From positions 1 to 45,573 of the forward strand of contig JAACFB010000032.1 of assembly GCA_009937615.1 (NCBI GenBank): 45,573 nt of DNA, given 5' to 3'. Shown here one piece after another: positions 37,537-45,481 of the stretch (position 1 is the first letter of the stretch; each line of letters starts with the position of its first letter). This DNA comes from Gammaproteobacteria bacterium (lineage in GTDB: Bacteria > Pseudomonadota > Gammaproteobacteria > Steroidobacterales > Woeseiaceae). Below the pieces are notes generated by a model. That model saw only the letters and a list, made by a program, of their open reading frames with translations. It had not been told where the DNA came from and made no database searches. The translations under genes and the position numbers were made by a program.

Positions 37537-37989
37537 ATGTTCAGCATCGAAGCCATTATGAGCACGGACCTGATCACCGTGCTGCCGACTGCCAGTCTTG
37601 CTGATGCGCGGTCCCTGATGCATGCAAACCGCATACATCACCTGCCCGTCGTCGCTGAAGACGGCGAGCTGGTCGGCCTGGTCAGCTTATCCAACGTGCT
37701 GGCAGCCACTGACTCCTTCCTGCGTGAGGACGACAGCCGCATTCACGCCTCTGAAATACGCATAGAGGACGTCATGGTGAAAGACATCGCTACCGTCGAT
37801 GAGCGCGCCAGTCTGCGGCAAGCGGCTCTTTTCATAGAAAAGCACAAGATCGGCTGCCTGCCTGTGCTGTCCAATGGCCAATTGACGGGAATTATCACCG
37901 ACAGCGACTTTGTCGCTGTTGCCATCAATCTGCTGGAGCAGATGGAAGAATCCGAACCGCTGGACGAATTAGAAGAGGAATACGTCTAG
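37537..37989 (+). CDS. Two-CBS-domain protein
   Basis: A 150-residue cytoplasmic protein made almost entirely of two CBS motifs (about 5-60 and 72-130), each with the typical HHLPVV / GCLPVL and G-x-SLSNVL / GIITDSDF pattern. An acidic tail (EESEPLDELEEEYV) follows. CBS pairs bind adenosyl nucleotides and usually regulate a partner enzyme or transporter. The ATG has AAAGGA upstream. It converges on an AI-2E family transporter gene, with ten bases between stops. No partner domain is fused, so the regulated target is unknown. Confidence 0.9.
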   Translation: MFSIEAIMSTDLITVLPTASLADARSLMHANRIHHLPVVAEDGELVGLVSLSNVLAATDSFLREDDSRIHASEIRIEDVMVKDIATVDERASLRQAALFIEKHKIGCLPVLSNGQLTGIITDSDFVAVAINLLEQMEESEPLDELEEEYV

Positions 37990-37999
37990 TCTTTCGGGC

Positions 38000-39130
38000 T
38001 CAACCCCGATCACCCGTCGCGCCAGCGGGTTCGTGACTGCGCGCGCTCCGCCGCATCAGGGCATATTGCGCATCGCGCTCCGAACCAAGCAGGATCGCCA
38101 TCCAGCGCGTGCGTTCGTCACTTTCCAGCGCGAGCTTGAGCGTCATTGTCAACGGTACGGACAGCAACATGCCGACCGGCCCGAAAACCCAGCCCCACAG
38201 CACGAGGCCGATGAAGACCACGAGCGGCGAGATGCCGACGCCGTAGCCCATCAGCCGCGGCTCGATGAAATTGCCGAATAACACGTTGATACCCACAAAA
38301 CCAATGACGGTCGCCGTCGCCTCGGGCGCCCCAAGCTGCACAAGCGCAAGCAGAACGGCCGGCACTGCCGCTATGATCGAGCCAATTGTCGGCACATAGT
38401 TCAGCAGGAAAGCCAGCATCGCCCACAGCAACGGGAAATCGAGCCCGATTGCCCAGGTCAGGACACCGGCGGTCATCCCCGTCGCCATGCTGACAAGCGT
38501 CTTGATGCCGAGGTAACGACCGAGATTCGAGAGGAAAACGCGCGGCGCTTCGAGAGAGTGCGCACTGCGGCCGAACGCGGCCTCGACCTTCGTTTCGACC
38601 GTCGACGCTTCCAGCAATATGAAGATTATCGTGAAGAAAATAAGGAATATGTTCGTAAGTACGTCTTTGAGCCCGTTCAGGATGCTGGCAGCCAGTCCCA
38701 TGGCCCAGCCCGGATCGATCATGTCGCTCAGGCTTTGCAGGGACTCGTCGCTATTCAACGTCTCGGCAACGAATTTAAGAATACCCTGGACGATGACATC
38801 GAGCCGCTGCTGGTAGCTCGGCAGGGCCGCCGTAAATTCGGCAACCGAGGTGCCGACGATCGCACCGACCAGGAACAGCACCAGCATCATCGCGCATACG
38901 ATAATCAGTGCGCCGAGGATCGCCGGTACGCGGTGGCGCTGCATCCAGAGCATCGGCCGCACCGTGATCAGAGCCAGAAATGCGGCGATCAAAAACGGCA
39001 CGAGGACGACTTTGGCCATTTGCAGGCCGTAGACAATGACGATCACGGCGGCGAAAGAGATTACCGCACTGCCCCTGCTTTGGATGCTGTCGCTCAACCC
39101 TGTTCCACCTGTTGCATCGCTCCGGCGCAT
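38000..39130 (-). CDS. AI-2E family transporter
   Basis: An inner-membrane protein of 376 residues with about eight helices. It matches the AI-2E (TqsA/PerM) family: an N-terminal YGLQMAKVVLVPFLIAAFLA block, a large central cytoplasmic/amphipathic part, and C-terminal LLNYVPTIGSIIAAVPAVLLAL with PRLMGYGVGISPLVVFIGLVLWGW and GPVGMLLSVPLTMTLK. Members are proposed to export autoinducer-2, other small metabolites or ions; the actual substrate varies. No ribosome site is obvious before the ATG. The divergent promoter region (39131-39211) holds the 10-bp palindrome TGCTTAAGCA at 39147. Confidence 0.9.
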   Translation of the reverse strand: MRRSDATGGTGLSDSIQSRGSAVISFAAVIVIVYGLQMAKVVLVPFLIAAFLALITVRPMLWMQRHRVPAILGALIIVCAMMLVLFLVGAIVGTSVAEFTAALPSYQQRLDVIVQGILKFVAETLNSDESLQSLSDMIDPGWAMGLAASILNGLKDVLTNIFLIFFTIIFILLEASTVETKVEAAFGRSAHSLEAPRVFLSNLGRYLGIKTLVSMATGMTAGVLTWAIGLDFPLLWAMLAFLLNYVPTIGSIIAAVPAVLLALVQLGAPEATATVIGFVGINVLFGNFIEPRLMGYGVGISPLVVFIGLVLWGWVFGPVGMLLSVPLTMTLKLALESDERTRWMAILLGSERDAQYALMRRSARSHEPAGATGDRG

Positions 39131-39211
39131 GATCGCATATCACCGTTGCTTAAGCATGTATCAGATAAGGTTCTGCTAAGCTAGGCGGCGAACAATTTAC
39201 GGAGGTATTCC

Positions 39212-39781
39212 ATGGCGGCCGTTGAATCTCAGATGCTGGCACTCGGCACGCTGGCGCCCGCTTTTTCGCTGCCGGACCCGGACGGTAACACCATTCAGTT
39301 GCGCGACGATGCAGATGCGTATCTCATCATGTTCATCTGCAACCACTGTCCTTTCGTCAAGCACGTACGGGCAGAGCTGGCTCGATTAGGTAGCGATTAT
39401 GGGCCGAGAAACGTCGCGATCTACGCGATCAACAGTAATGATGCGACGACGTACCCCGACGACGGTCCGGAGGCCATGAAAATCGAAGCTAAAAACTGGG
39501 GCTACGCGTTCCCATACCTGGTTGACAGCGAGCAGACGGTCGCAAAGTCTTATCGGGCGGCGTGCACGCCGGATTTCTATGTTTTCGACCGCGACAGGCA
39601 ACTTGTTTATCGCGGCCAGCTTGACGACAGCCGGCCTTCCAATGACGCTGCGATCGACGGTCACGACGTGCGCGCGGCACTCGACGCAACGCTCGCTGGT
39701 CAGCCTGTCGGCGAGCAACAAAAGCCGAGTATCGGCTGCAATATCAAGTGGCGGCCCGGGAACGAACCCGAGTACTTCTAA
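39212..39781 (+). CDS. Thioredoxin-like (redoxin/AhpC-TSA) protein
   Basis: A 189-residue cytoplasmic thioredoxin-fold protein without a signal peptide. The redox motif C-x-x-C is CNHC (Cys43, Cys46) in MFICNHCPFVKHV, which is typical of a bacterial subgroup also annotated as peroxiredoxin-like or redoxin-domain proteins; APAFSLPDPDG opens the fold and ACTPDFYVFD carries the cis-proline. The ATG has GGAGG upstream. It ends with a four-base overlap against the convergent small secreted-protein gene. The redox partner and substrate are not evident from context. Confidence 0.88.
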   Translation: MAAVESQMLALGTLAPAFSLPDPDGNTIQLRDDADAYLIMFICNHCPFVKHVRAELARLGSDYGPRNVAIYAINSNDATTYPDDGPEAMKIEAKNWGYAFPYLVDSEQTVAKSYRAACTPDFYVFDRDRQLVYRGQLDDSRPSNDAAIDGHDVRAALDATLAGQPVGEQQKPSIGCNIKWRPGNEPEYF

Positions 39782-40179
39782 AAGGTGGACTTCTTTTGCC
39801 GCTTCGGCACATAAAGCTGCGCTTCTTCGTCGGTCAGCTGCTCGATCTTGATGCGCCAGCGGGCCAGCGTTGAACTGATACGCAACTGGTAGTTGCCCGC
39901 CTCGTAAAACAGCTTTACGCCATTGCCCTTGTTCTTCGTGTGCAGCACACGGCCGATATGACGGCCGGTCTTCGCCTCGACCAGCGTGATGTCCAGCGCC
40001 ACCAGCTGGTCGTAATCAGCATCGAGACGCCAGTCCATGATCCAGGGCGACTCGACATGGAACGCAACGGTCGTTGTGTTGCCGCTGCCAGAAAATTCCC
40101 TGACCAGCTCGGCAGCACTGGCGGGCAGCGTCGCGACAAGCAACACCGTGACTGCAAATACTCGGCCTACGCGCATCAT
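39778..40179 (-). CDS. Small secreted protein of unknown function
   Basis: A 133-residue protein with a signal peptide (cleavage near PASAAE). The mature part is mostly beta: FHVESPWIMDWRLDAD, LVALDITLVEA, and a C-terminal strand with WRIKIEQL, ending in a basic tail. It has no cysteines and no named motif I recognise. Two adjacent ATGs are possible starts; the first is better spaced from AGGAA. It is convergent with the thioredoxin-like gene and lies 52 bases upstream of a dihaem cytochrome gene's stop, in its own transcription unit or as a leader-distal gene. Confidence 0.65.
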   Translation of the reverse strand: MMRVGRVFAVTVLLVATLPASAAELVREFSGSGNTTTVAFHVESPWIMDWRLDADYDQLVALDITLVEAKTGRHIGRVLHTKNKGNGVKLFYEAGNYQLRISSTLARWRIKIEQLTDEEAQLYVPKRQKKSTF

Positions 40180-40231
40180 CTGATTGGTTCCTGTACTGGC
40201 ATTCCTTAGACGGGCTGAAGATTACCCTAAC

Positions 40232-41398
40232 TCAGACCGGCGCTGGCCGGAATGGTTGCGGGAGCCTCGCCTGGCAGTTCCCGGGCAACCCTGCGATCCA
40301 GTCGCGCACAAGCTCGACCGCTTCGCGATGGACGGCACTGCGGCCCAGTTCCGGCATGGCGATCGCCGGATCCGAGTGCTGCATGCGATACAGCAGTATC
40401 GAATCATCGGGCCGTCCCGGGTAAATATCGAAGGGGCGATTGCCACTGCCGCGGCCTACCGCGACCGGCGTCTTGCAAACCCCGTAAAAGCGATCGACCG
40501 GGGCGTCGATGTCCAGATGCAGTGCCGACGTGTCGGCTGCGCCGCGCGCGTTGTGGCAATGTGCGCAATTGGCATCGAGATATGCTTTTACGCGCTGCTC
40601 GATCGTCGCATCGCCCGGCGAGGCCCAGCTCACGCCCTGTCGAGCCACCCGATCGCCTGCGCGCAGAATCCCCCTCTGCTGCCAGTGCTCCAGCTGGTTC
40701 GCTGTAATTCCGGCGTAATCGTAGTTTCGGTTGAGCTGCCAGTCCCGGGGGCCGAGAGGCTGCAGTTGTTTGGAGCTATGATTCGGTTGATGGCAGCCGG
40801 CGCACTGGTTGGCGTCCGGTACGACGTAGTTGACGTGCCGGCCATGATCACCGGCAACCAGTTCCAGCTCGAACAGATCCCCGGCGACCGCCAGGTAAGC
40901 CTCATTCTGCGCGGCGTTCCAGACGTAGGGCAGCGCTCGCCAGCCGCTCTCGTAGCGGACGAGCAGCCGCGTCTCGATCAAAACGTGGTCGTCCAGGTCC
41001 AGTGAACCGTCGGCATCGAGCAACGATGCGCGATCGGCCTGCACCACGCGCTGCGAAACGGGGCTCCAGCCCGGCGCCTTTTCGTAGTGAAATGTCTTGC
41101 TGAGTATCGTACCGACAGGAAAATTCAGTTCGCCCGTCTCGGCATACTCGGCGCTCACGCCATCAGGCATCCATACGCTGCGTAGCTTGAGGGCGTAGTC
41201 GCTGAACAGCGGCGTGTTCAGGTCGTAGGGCAAAGCATTGTCATTGAGCAGGAAACGCTCGCCGTCCGCCGACACGATGCCCCATTCGCTGAGCCGATCC
41301 GGAGGCGATTCGGCGCCGTGCAGAACGACGGGCCGGCCAGCCTCGCCGCAGGCCGCAAGCAGCAGCAACGCCGCGCACGAAATGACTGTTCGGCGCAC
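40232..41398 (-). CDS. Dihaem c-type cytochrome lipoprotein (SO2930-like)
   Basis: A 388-residue predicted lipoprotein (LLLAAC, Cys17) with two CxxCH haem motifs: CAGCH (199-203) and CAHCH (278-282). Blocks such as PYDLNTPLFSDYALKLR, LPYVWNAAQNEA and YPGRPDDSILLYRM are characteristic of the Shewanella SO2930 cytochrome family. The GTG at 41398 is two bases after the beta-helix gene's stop and has GGGG upstream, so the two are translationally coupled; a longer N-terminus would overlap that gene. The family is usually linked with a parallel beta-helix protein, as here. The reaction is unknown. Confidence 0.85.
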   Translation of the reverse strand: MRRTVISCAALLLLAACGEAGRPVVLHGAESPPDRLSEWGIVSADGERFLLNDNALPYDLNTPLFSDYALKLRSVWMPDGVSAEYAETGELNFPVGTILSKTFHYEKAPGWSPVSQRVVQADRASLLDADGSLDLDDHVLIETRLLVRYESGWRALPYVWNAAQNEAYLAVAGDLFELELVAGDHGRHVNYVVPDANQCAGCHQPNHSSKQLQPLGPRDWQLNRNYDYAGITANQLEHWQQRGILRAGDRVARQGVSWASPGDATIEQRVKAYLDANCAHCHNARGAADTSALHLDIDAPVDRFYGVCKTPVAVGRGSGNRPFDIYPGRPDDSILLYRMQHSDPAIAMPELGRSAVHREAVELVRDWIAGLPGNCQARLPQPFRPAPV

Positions 41399-41400
41399 GA

Positions 41401-42645
41401 TTACCCCAGCGGCGGCGCCAGCACCACGGCCGGCAGCTTCTCGTGTTCGCATTGATGCTGATCGTCGCCGACGACAATATTGTCGCTGTTGTTGCCGAGG
41501 TCGGCATTGAGCACCTGCGCATCGCCGTTATCGACACAGATCGCATACTCGGGTTTCAGTCTGGCCTCGCCGTCGGCTTTTTCGGCATTGACGTAGCCGT
41601 CCCAGAGTATGTCCGGAAAACTTCCTGTCAGTCCGAACATGGCAACCTTGAGCGCCTTCAGGTCAAGTCCGTCAGGCGACGAGCCGCCGCCTGAGAATCG
41701 GTTCCCGTAGATGAAGATCGTCTCGGGATATGGGTCGTAGTTTGCCGCCAGCTCGCGCGTGCCTTGCAGATCGCTCCCGTAGTAGCTGCTGATGATGACG
41801 TTGGCGGTGTCGTTGTCGGCAATATCGTTGTCAAAGATTTCTATTTTGTCATTGGCGTAAATCACGATGCCGGACCCGGCTGGAACGCTGGCAACGGGTG
41901 TCCCCTCGGCGCCAAAGTTTTTCGTGTTGTTGGCACTGACTGTATTCTGGTAGACGCGCGTGCTGTGCCCGGGCTGCGGCAGATCCGGCATGTTGAACAC
42001 CAGGATCCCTCCCGTGTTCTCGCTGGCCGTGTTGCCGTAGACGTCGGCGTCGAACGTATTTTCAATTTCGATACCGGCCACGTTGCGTTCGGCGCGGTTA
42101 TTGCGCACCACGACATTTCGCGACTGACCCACATAGATGCCTGCATCCGATGCGCCAATTGCAACGCATTCCTCGAGCAGCAGGTTTTCCGTCTGCACCG
42201 GGTAAATGCCGTACGCTCCGTTCTGCTCGTCAGGGCCGTTCGTCCATTCGGCGCGCACGCGGCGAATGACGATATTACGGCCTTCGTTGATCTTGAGGCC
42301 GTCCCCGGCCGTATCCTCTATGGCGATATCCTCGATCGTGAAATCGCTGGCATTGACGAGCAATCCTTCGGCGCCCTGCACCTGATTTTTAAAAGAGAGT
42401 ATCGACTTATTCATGCCCTCGCCGCGTATCGTCACGCCCGACACGTTAAGCGACAGGCCACGATTTACGGAATGTACGCCTGCCGGGATCGTGATGACGT
42501 CGCCGGGCTTTGCGAGGATCAGCTGTGTTTGTAGTTGCTTCTGAAATTCAGACGGCGATACGGCTGTCTGTTCCGGCACATCGGTCGAGCATGCGACCAT
42601 GGCCACAAGCAGTCCGGCGGCCAATAAGCGTCTGATCGGATACAC
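41401..42645 (-). CDS. Parallel beta-helix repeat lipoprotein
   Basis: A 414-residue predicted lipoprotein with a leader ending VAMVAC (Cys19). The lipobox -3 residue is Met, which is unusual but acceptable. The mature protein is a right-handed parallel beta-helix: successive rungs such as VTIRGEGMNKSILSF, IEDIAIEDTAGDGLKI, VVVRNNRAERNVAGIEI and VYGNTASENTGGILVF, typical of NosD/pectate-lyase-like folds. The GTG start has a strong AAGGAG site. It is the first gene of the pair with the dihaem cytochrome. Such proteins often bind polysaccharide or metal; no catalytic residues are clear. Confidence 0.85.
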   Translation of the reverse strand: MYPIRRLLAAGLLVAMVACSTDVPEQTAVSPSEFQKQLQTQLILAKPGDVITIPAGVHSVNRGLSLNVSGVTIRGEGMNKSILSFKNQVQGAEGLLVNASDFTIEDIAIEDTAGDGLKINEGRNIVIRRVRAEWTNGPDEQNGAYGIYPVQTENLLLEECVAIGASDAGIYVGQSRNVVVRNNRAERNVAGIEIENTFDADVYGNTASENTGGILVFNMPDLPQPGHSTRVYQNTVSANNTKNFGAEGTPVASVPAGSGIVIYANDKIEIFDNDIADNDTANVIISSYYGSDLQGTRELAANYDPYPETIFIYGNRFSGGGSSPDGLDLKALKVAMFGLTGSFPDILWDGYVNAEKADGEARLKPEYAICVDNGDAQVLNADLGNNSDNIVVGDDQHQCEHEKLPAVVLAPPLG

Positions 42646-42697
42646 GGATCGGGCTCCTTGGAGGATTCAGGCGTTCGTCATAGGTTACCATCGTCGC

Positions 42698-43351
42698 GTG
42701 ATCCGACCCGTGACAATTGTGTTCATTGTCCTGACCGCCCTGGCCTGTGCGGCACTCGTCTACCTGCAACGCATTGACGTCGCGGGCGCAGCCGCGGTGG
42801 CCAAGCTGCTTGCTTCCAGCGGGTTTATCGCCACGACGATCAGTGCAGGCGCGCTCGGGCACCGGTTCGGGCGCGTGATGGTCGTCGGTTTTGTGCTCTC
42901 GTGGATTGGTGACTTTTTCCTGATTGGCGCAGCAAGGCAGACTTTTCTTCTGGGACTGGCAAGCTTCTTGGCCGCTCACCTGGCTTACATGACCGCGTTT
43001 GTGATTCACGGGCAGGATCGTCGCTGGCTGGCGTTCGCCAGCTTCCCTCTGATACTCGTGGCGCTCGGCGTCTCGGCCTGGCTTGCGCCACATGTCCCGG
43101 CCGAACTCGTTGTGCCCGTGCGTGCCTATACCGTCGTGATCACGTTAATGGTCATCATGGCATTCGGTGCGCGCGGCGCTGGCGCGCCGGGAATTATCGT
43201 GCTCGGTGCCTTGTTTTTCTTCGGCTCCGACCTGTCCGTTGCCGCACTCAGGATTGTCGGCACGGATTTTCCGACCTACGTCTGGGGATTGCCCATGTAC
43301 TATGCCGGGCAGCTGTGCCTGGCCGTCGGCGCGGGCCAGCACGACACCTGA
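42698..43351 (+). CDS. Lysoplasmalogenase (YhhN/TMEM86 family)
   Basis: An integral membrane protein of 217 residues with about eight hydrophobic segments. Family marks are FGRVMVVGFVLSWIGDFFLIG with its conserved Asp, ASFLAAHLAYMTAF with the HxxY pattern, GALFFFGSDLSVA with the SD motif, and a C-terminal YYAGQL. The enzyme family splits the vinyl-ether or alkenyl lysophospholipid bond. The GTG at 42698 is the likely start because upstream residues look non-coding; a GTG four codons later is an alternative. It is divergent from the beta-helix gene with only 52 bases between. Confidence 0.85.
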   Translation: MIRPVTIVFIVLTALACAALVYLQRIDVAGAAAVAKLLASSGFIATTISAGALGHRFGRVMVVGFVLSWIGDFFLIGAARQTFLLGLASFLAAHLAYMTAFVIHGQDRRWLAFASFPLILVALGVSAWLAPHVPAELVVPVRAYTVVITLMVIMAFGARGAGAPGIIVLGALFFFGSDLSVAALRIVGTDFPTYVWGLPMYYAGQLCLAVGAGQHDT

Positions 43352-43354
43352 GCG

Positions 43355-43462
43355 TCAGGGACACTTGACACAGTCCTGGTCCCATGTCGGAGTGCCGGAG
43401 GAGTCGCCGACCGGGCCGTCGATCAAGCCGCGTTGAACGTTCGCGTACTCGAAAGTGCCGAG
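43355..43462 (-). pseudogene. Coding-like C-terminal fragment without a start, possible gene remnant
   Basis: In the gap between two plus-strand genes, a minus-strand frame of 35 codons ends at TGA (43355-43357) and reads FEYANVQRGLIDG and PTWDQDCVKCP. Its third positions are strongly GC-rich, like the neighbouring genes, and it ends with a C-x-x-C pair. Upstream, two TAA codons interrupt this frame, and an ATG (43477) occurs in another frame, so a frameshifted short gene or truncated tail is possible. I recognise no family. Confidence 0.3.
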
Positions 43463-43530
43463 TTACTGTTATTCGACATGGCGTGATACGGCCGTACGTT
43501 CACGCTCGTCTGCCGCTACAATCGGACGCC

Positions 43531-45396
43531 ATGCGCCTCCTGATACTGATGATTGCCTTTACCATCGCATCCTGCGGCACGCAGAGTAGCGGCGACGACC
43601 CCACGTCGCCGGCAGACGGGCCAACGGCGGTGTCGATACACGATATCCAGGGAGCTGGTCAGGCAAGTTCGCTGGATGGGTCGGTCGTGAGCGTCACCGG
43701 TATCGTGACGGGCGACTTTCAAAACGGTGACGCGGATGTTTGGCGCGATCTCGGCGGCTTTTTCGTGCAGGAAACCACGCCGGATTCGGATCCCGCGACC
43801 TCCGAAGGCCTGTTCGTCTTCGCGGGCCAAAGAACGCTGCCAGATGTCAAGGTCGGCGATCGCGTGCGTGTCGTCGGCACGGTCACGGAATTCCATGGCG
43901 AAACCCAGATCGCGGCATCGCGAGTAACAGTTACGGGAAGCGGCACTGTGCAGCCCGTCGATATCGAGTTGCCCGCCGAATTATTCACCCGAAACAGCGA
44001 CGGCCAACTGATCGCCGACCTCGAGCGTTTCGAAGGTATGCTGATTCGACTGCCGCAAGTGATGACCGTCGGCAACCTTTATCGCCTCGAGCGGTTCGGC
44101 GAGATCACGTTGACCCAGGGCGGGCGCCAGTTCTCGTTTACCCACCGGAATCCACCCGACGTCGGCGGCTACAGTGAACATCAGTCTGCGATTGCGGCGC
44201 GCACGCTACTGCTCGATGACGGCCGCAGGCGGGCGAACGCAGCGCCTGTTGCTTACCTGTCTGCCGGCGACATGCCGGGCTACTCGCTGCGTGTGGGCGA
44301 CGAGGTCGCGGGCCTTGTCGGCAACCTGCGCTACTCGCGGGGCAGCGGGCCGGCCGGTACGGAAGCGTTTCGACTGATGCCGGTTGTCGACGTCATCTTT
44401 GAGTCGCGTAATCCGCGACCCGCGGTCCCGGCTGTCGGCGGCAACCTGAAGATCGCCTATTTCAATGCTCTGAATTTCTTTTCAAGCCTCGATGACGGCT
44501 CCGATACCTGTGGTCCCGGCGAAGGCGCCGGTTGCCGCGGCGCAGACACGGCGGCTGAATTCGACCGGCAATCGGCAAAACTGGTCACAGCGCTCAGGCT
44601 ACTCGACGCAGACATCTTTGGTCTCGTCGAAGTCGAGAATGATGGTGGCGAATCGCTGCGCCTGCTGGTCGAGGAACTGAATCGGGCTGACGGCCGGGCA
44701 TACGAACATGTGCAGACTGGCGTCATCGGCACTGATTCAGTCACGACCGGCCTGGTTTACGACACGGCGTCGGTCGCGGTTGTCGGTGAACCCGCAATAC
44801 TGGATTCGAGCGCCGACCCCCGTTTCAATACACGCCGCAACCGTCCGGCCATCGCACAGACATTCCGGCAGCTCGATAACGACGCGCTGTTTACCGTTGT
44901 GATCAACCACCTGAAGTCGAAAGGCTCCTCGTGCGCGGATCTGGGTGACCCCGACATCGGTGACGGCCAGGGAAATTGTAACCAGACCCGAACGCGGGCG
45001 GCGGAGGCCCTCGCCGACTGGGTAGCCAGGGATCCGACCGGCAGTGCCGACGACGATGTGCTGTTGCTGGGCGATTTCAACGCCTATGTTTTTGAGGACC
45101 CGTTAGCGGTTCTGAAAGACGCGGGTTTTCTGAATCTGCTGGAGGACCGGATCGGCGAACAGGCCTATTCTTATACTTACGACGCACAGTCGGGCGCGCT
45201 GGACCATGCATTTGCATCACCAAGCCTCGTTGCCCAGGTCAGCGATGTCGCTGCATGGCATATCAATGCTGACGAACCCGCGGTCCGCGATTACAACCTC
45301 GACGCAAACCGCGATGCCGGGTTATTCGACCCGGCGACGCCCTATCGGTCCTCCGATCACGACCCCCTGATCATCGGCCTCGAGCTGTCGGAATAG
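43531..45396 (+). CDS. ExeM/NucH-family extracellular nuclease lipoprotein
   Basis: A 621-residue predicted lipoprotein (leader ending TIASC, Cys15). The N-terminal third carries an OB-fold-like domain (VSVTGIVTGDF, VKVGDRVRVVGTV) typical of this family, followed by an endonuclease/exonuclease/phosphatase domain from about residue 310: IAYFNALNFF, IFGLVEVEN (metal-binding Glu), INHLKSKGS, LLGDFNAY (catalytic Asp and Asn) and SSDHDPL (His-Asp). The ATG at 43531 begins the signal peptide; an earlier in-frame region is arginine-rich and not protein-like. It would degrade extracellular DNA and possibly release nutrients or remodel biofilm. Family and domains are clear; the surface location is inferred. 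Confidence 0.9.
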   Translation: MRLLILMIAFTIASCGTQSSGDDPTSPADGPTAVSIHDIQGAGQASSLDGSVVSVTGIVTGDFQNGDADVWRDLGGFFVQETTPDSDPATSEGLFVFAGQRTLPDVKVGDRVRVVGTVTEFHGETQIAASRVTVTGSGTVQPVDIELPAELFTRNSDGQLIADLERFEGMLIRLPQVMTVGNLYRLERFGEITLTQGGRQFSFTHRNPPDVGGYSEHQSAIAARTLLLDDGRRRANAAPVAYLSAGDMPGYSLRVGDEVAGLVGNLRYSRGSGPAGTEAFRLMPVVDVIFESRNPRPAVPAVGGNLKIAYFNALNFFSSLDDGSDTCGPGEGAGCRGADTAAEFDRQSAKLVTALRLLDADIFGLVEVENDGGESLRLLVEELNRADGRAYEHVQTGVIGTDSVTTGLVYDTASVAVVGEPAILDSSADPRFNTRRNRPAIAQTFRQLDNDALFTVVINHLKSKGSSCADLGDPDIGDGQGNCNQTRTRAAEALADWVARDPTGSADDDVLLLGDFNAYVFEDPLAVLKDAGFLNLLEDRIGEQAYSYTYDAQSGALDHAFASPSLVAQVSDVAAWHINADEPAVRDYNLDANRDAGLFDPATPYRSSDHDPLIIGLELSE

Positions 45397-45447
45397 CCCC
45401 TGCCCGCGGCCATCAGCGTGAACCTGAACAAAATCATTAAATAAGCC

Positions 45448-45475
45448 TTGACTTAATTAAGTATTTACTTATCAT
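45448..45475 (+). promoter_or_regulatory. Sigma-70-like promoter of the ArsR gene
   Basis: TTGACT (45448-45453) and TATCAT (45470-45475) are separated by 16 bases, a near-consensus -35/-10 pair. The expected start site, about seven bases downstream, falls at or next to the ATG at 45482, so the transcript appears leaderless. Confidence 0.75.
45451..45470. promoter_or_regulatory. Overlapping palindromic operators within the ArsR promoter
   Basis: ACTTAATTAAGT (45451-45462) is a perfect 12-base palindrome and AAGTATTTACTT (45459-45470) is a second, 5+5 inverted repeat sharing four bases with it. Both lie between the -35 and -10 boxes, where binding by the encoded ArsR-type dimer would block its own transcription. 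Autoregulation is typical of the family. Confidence 0.6.
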
Positions 45476-45481
45476 ATCGGC

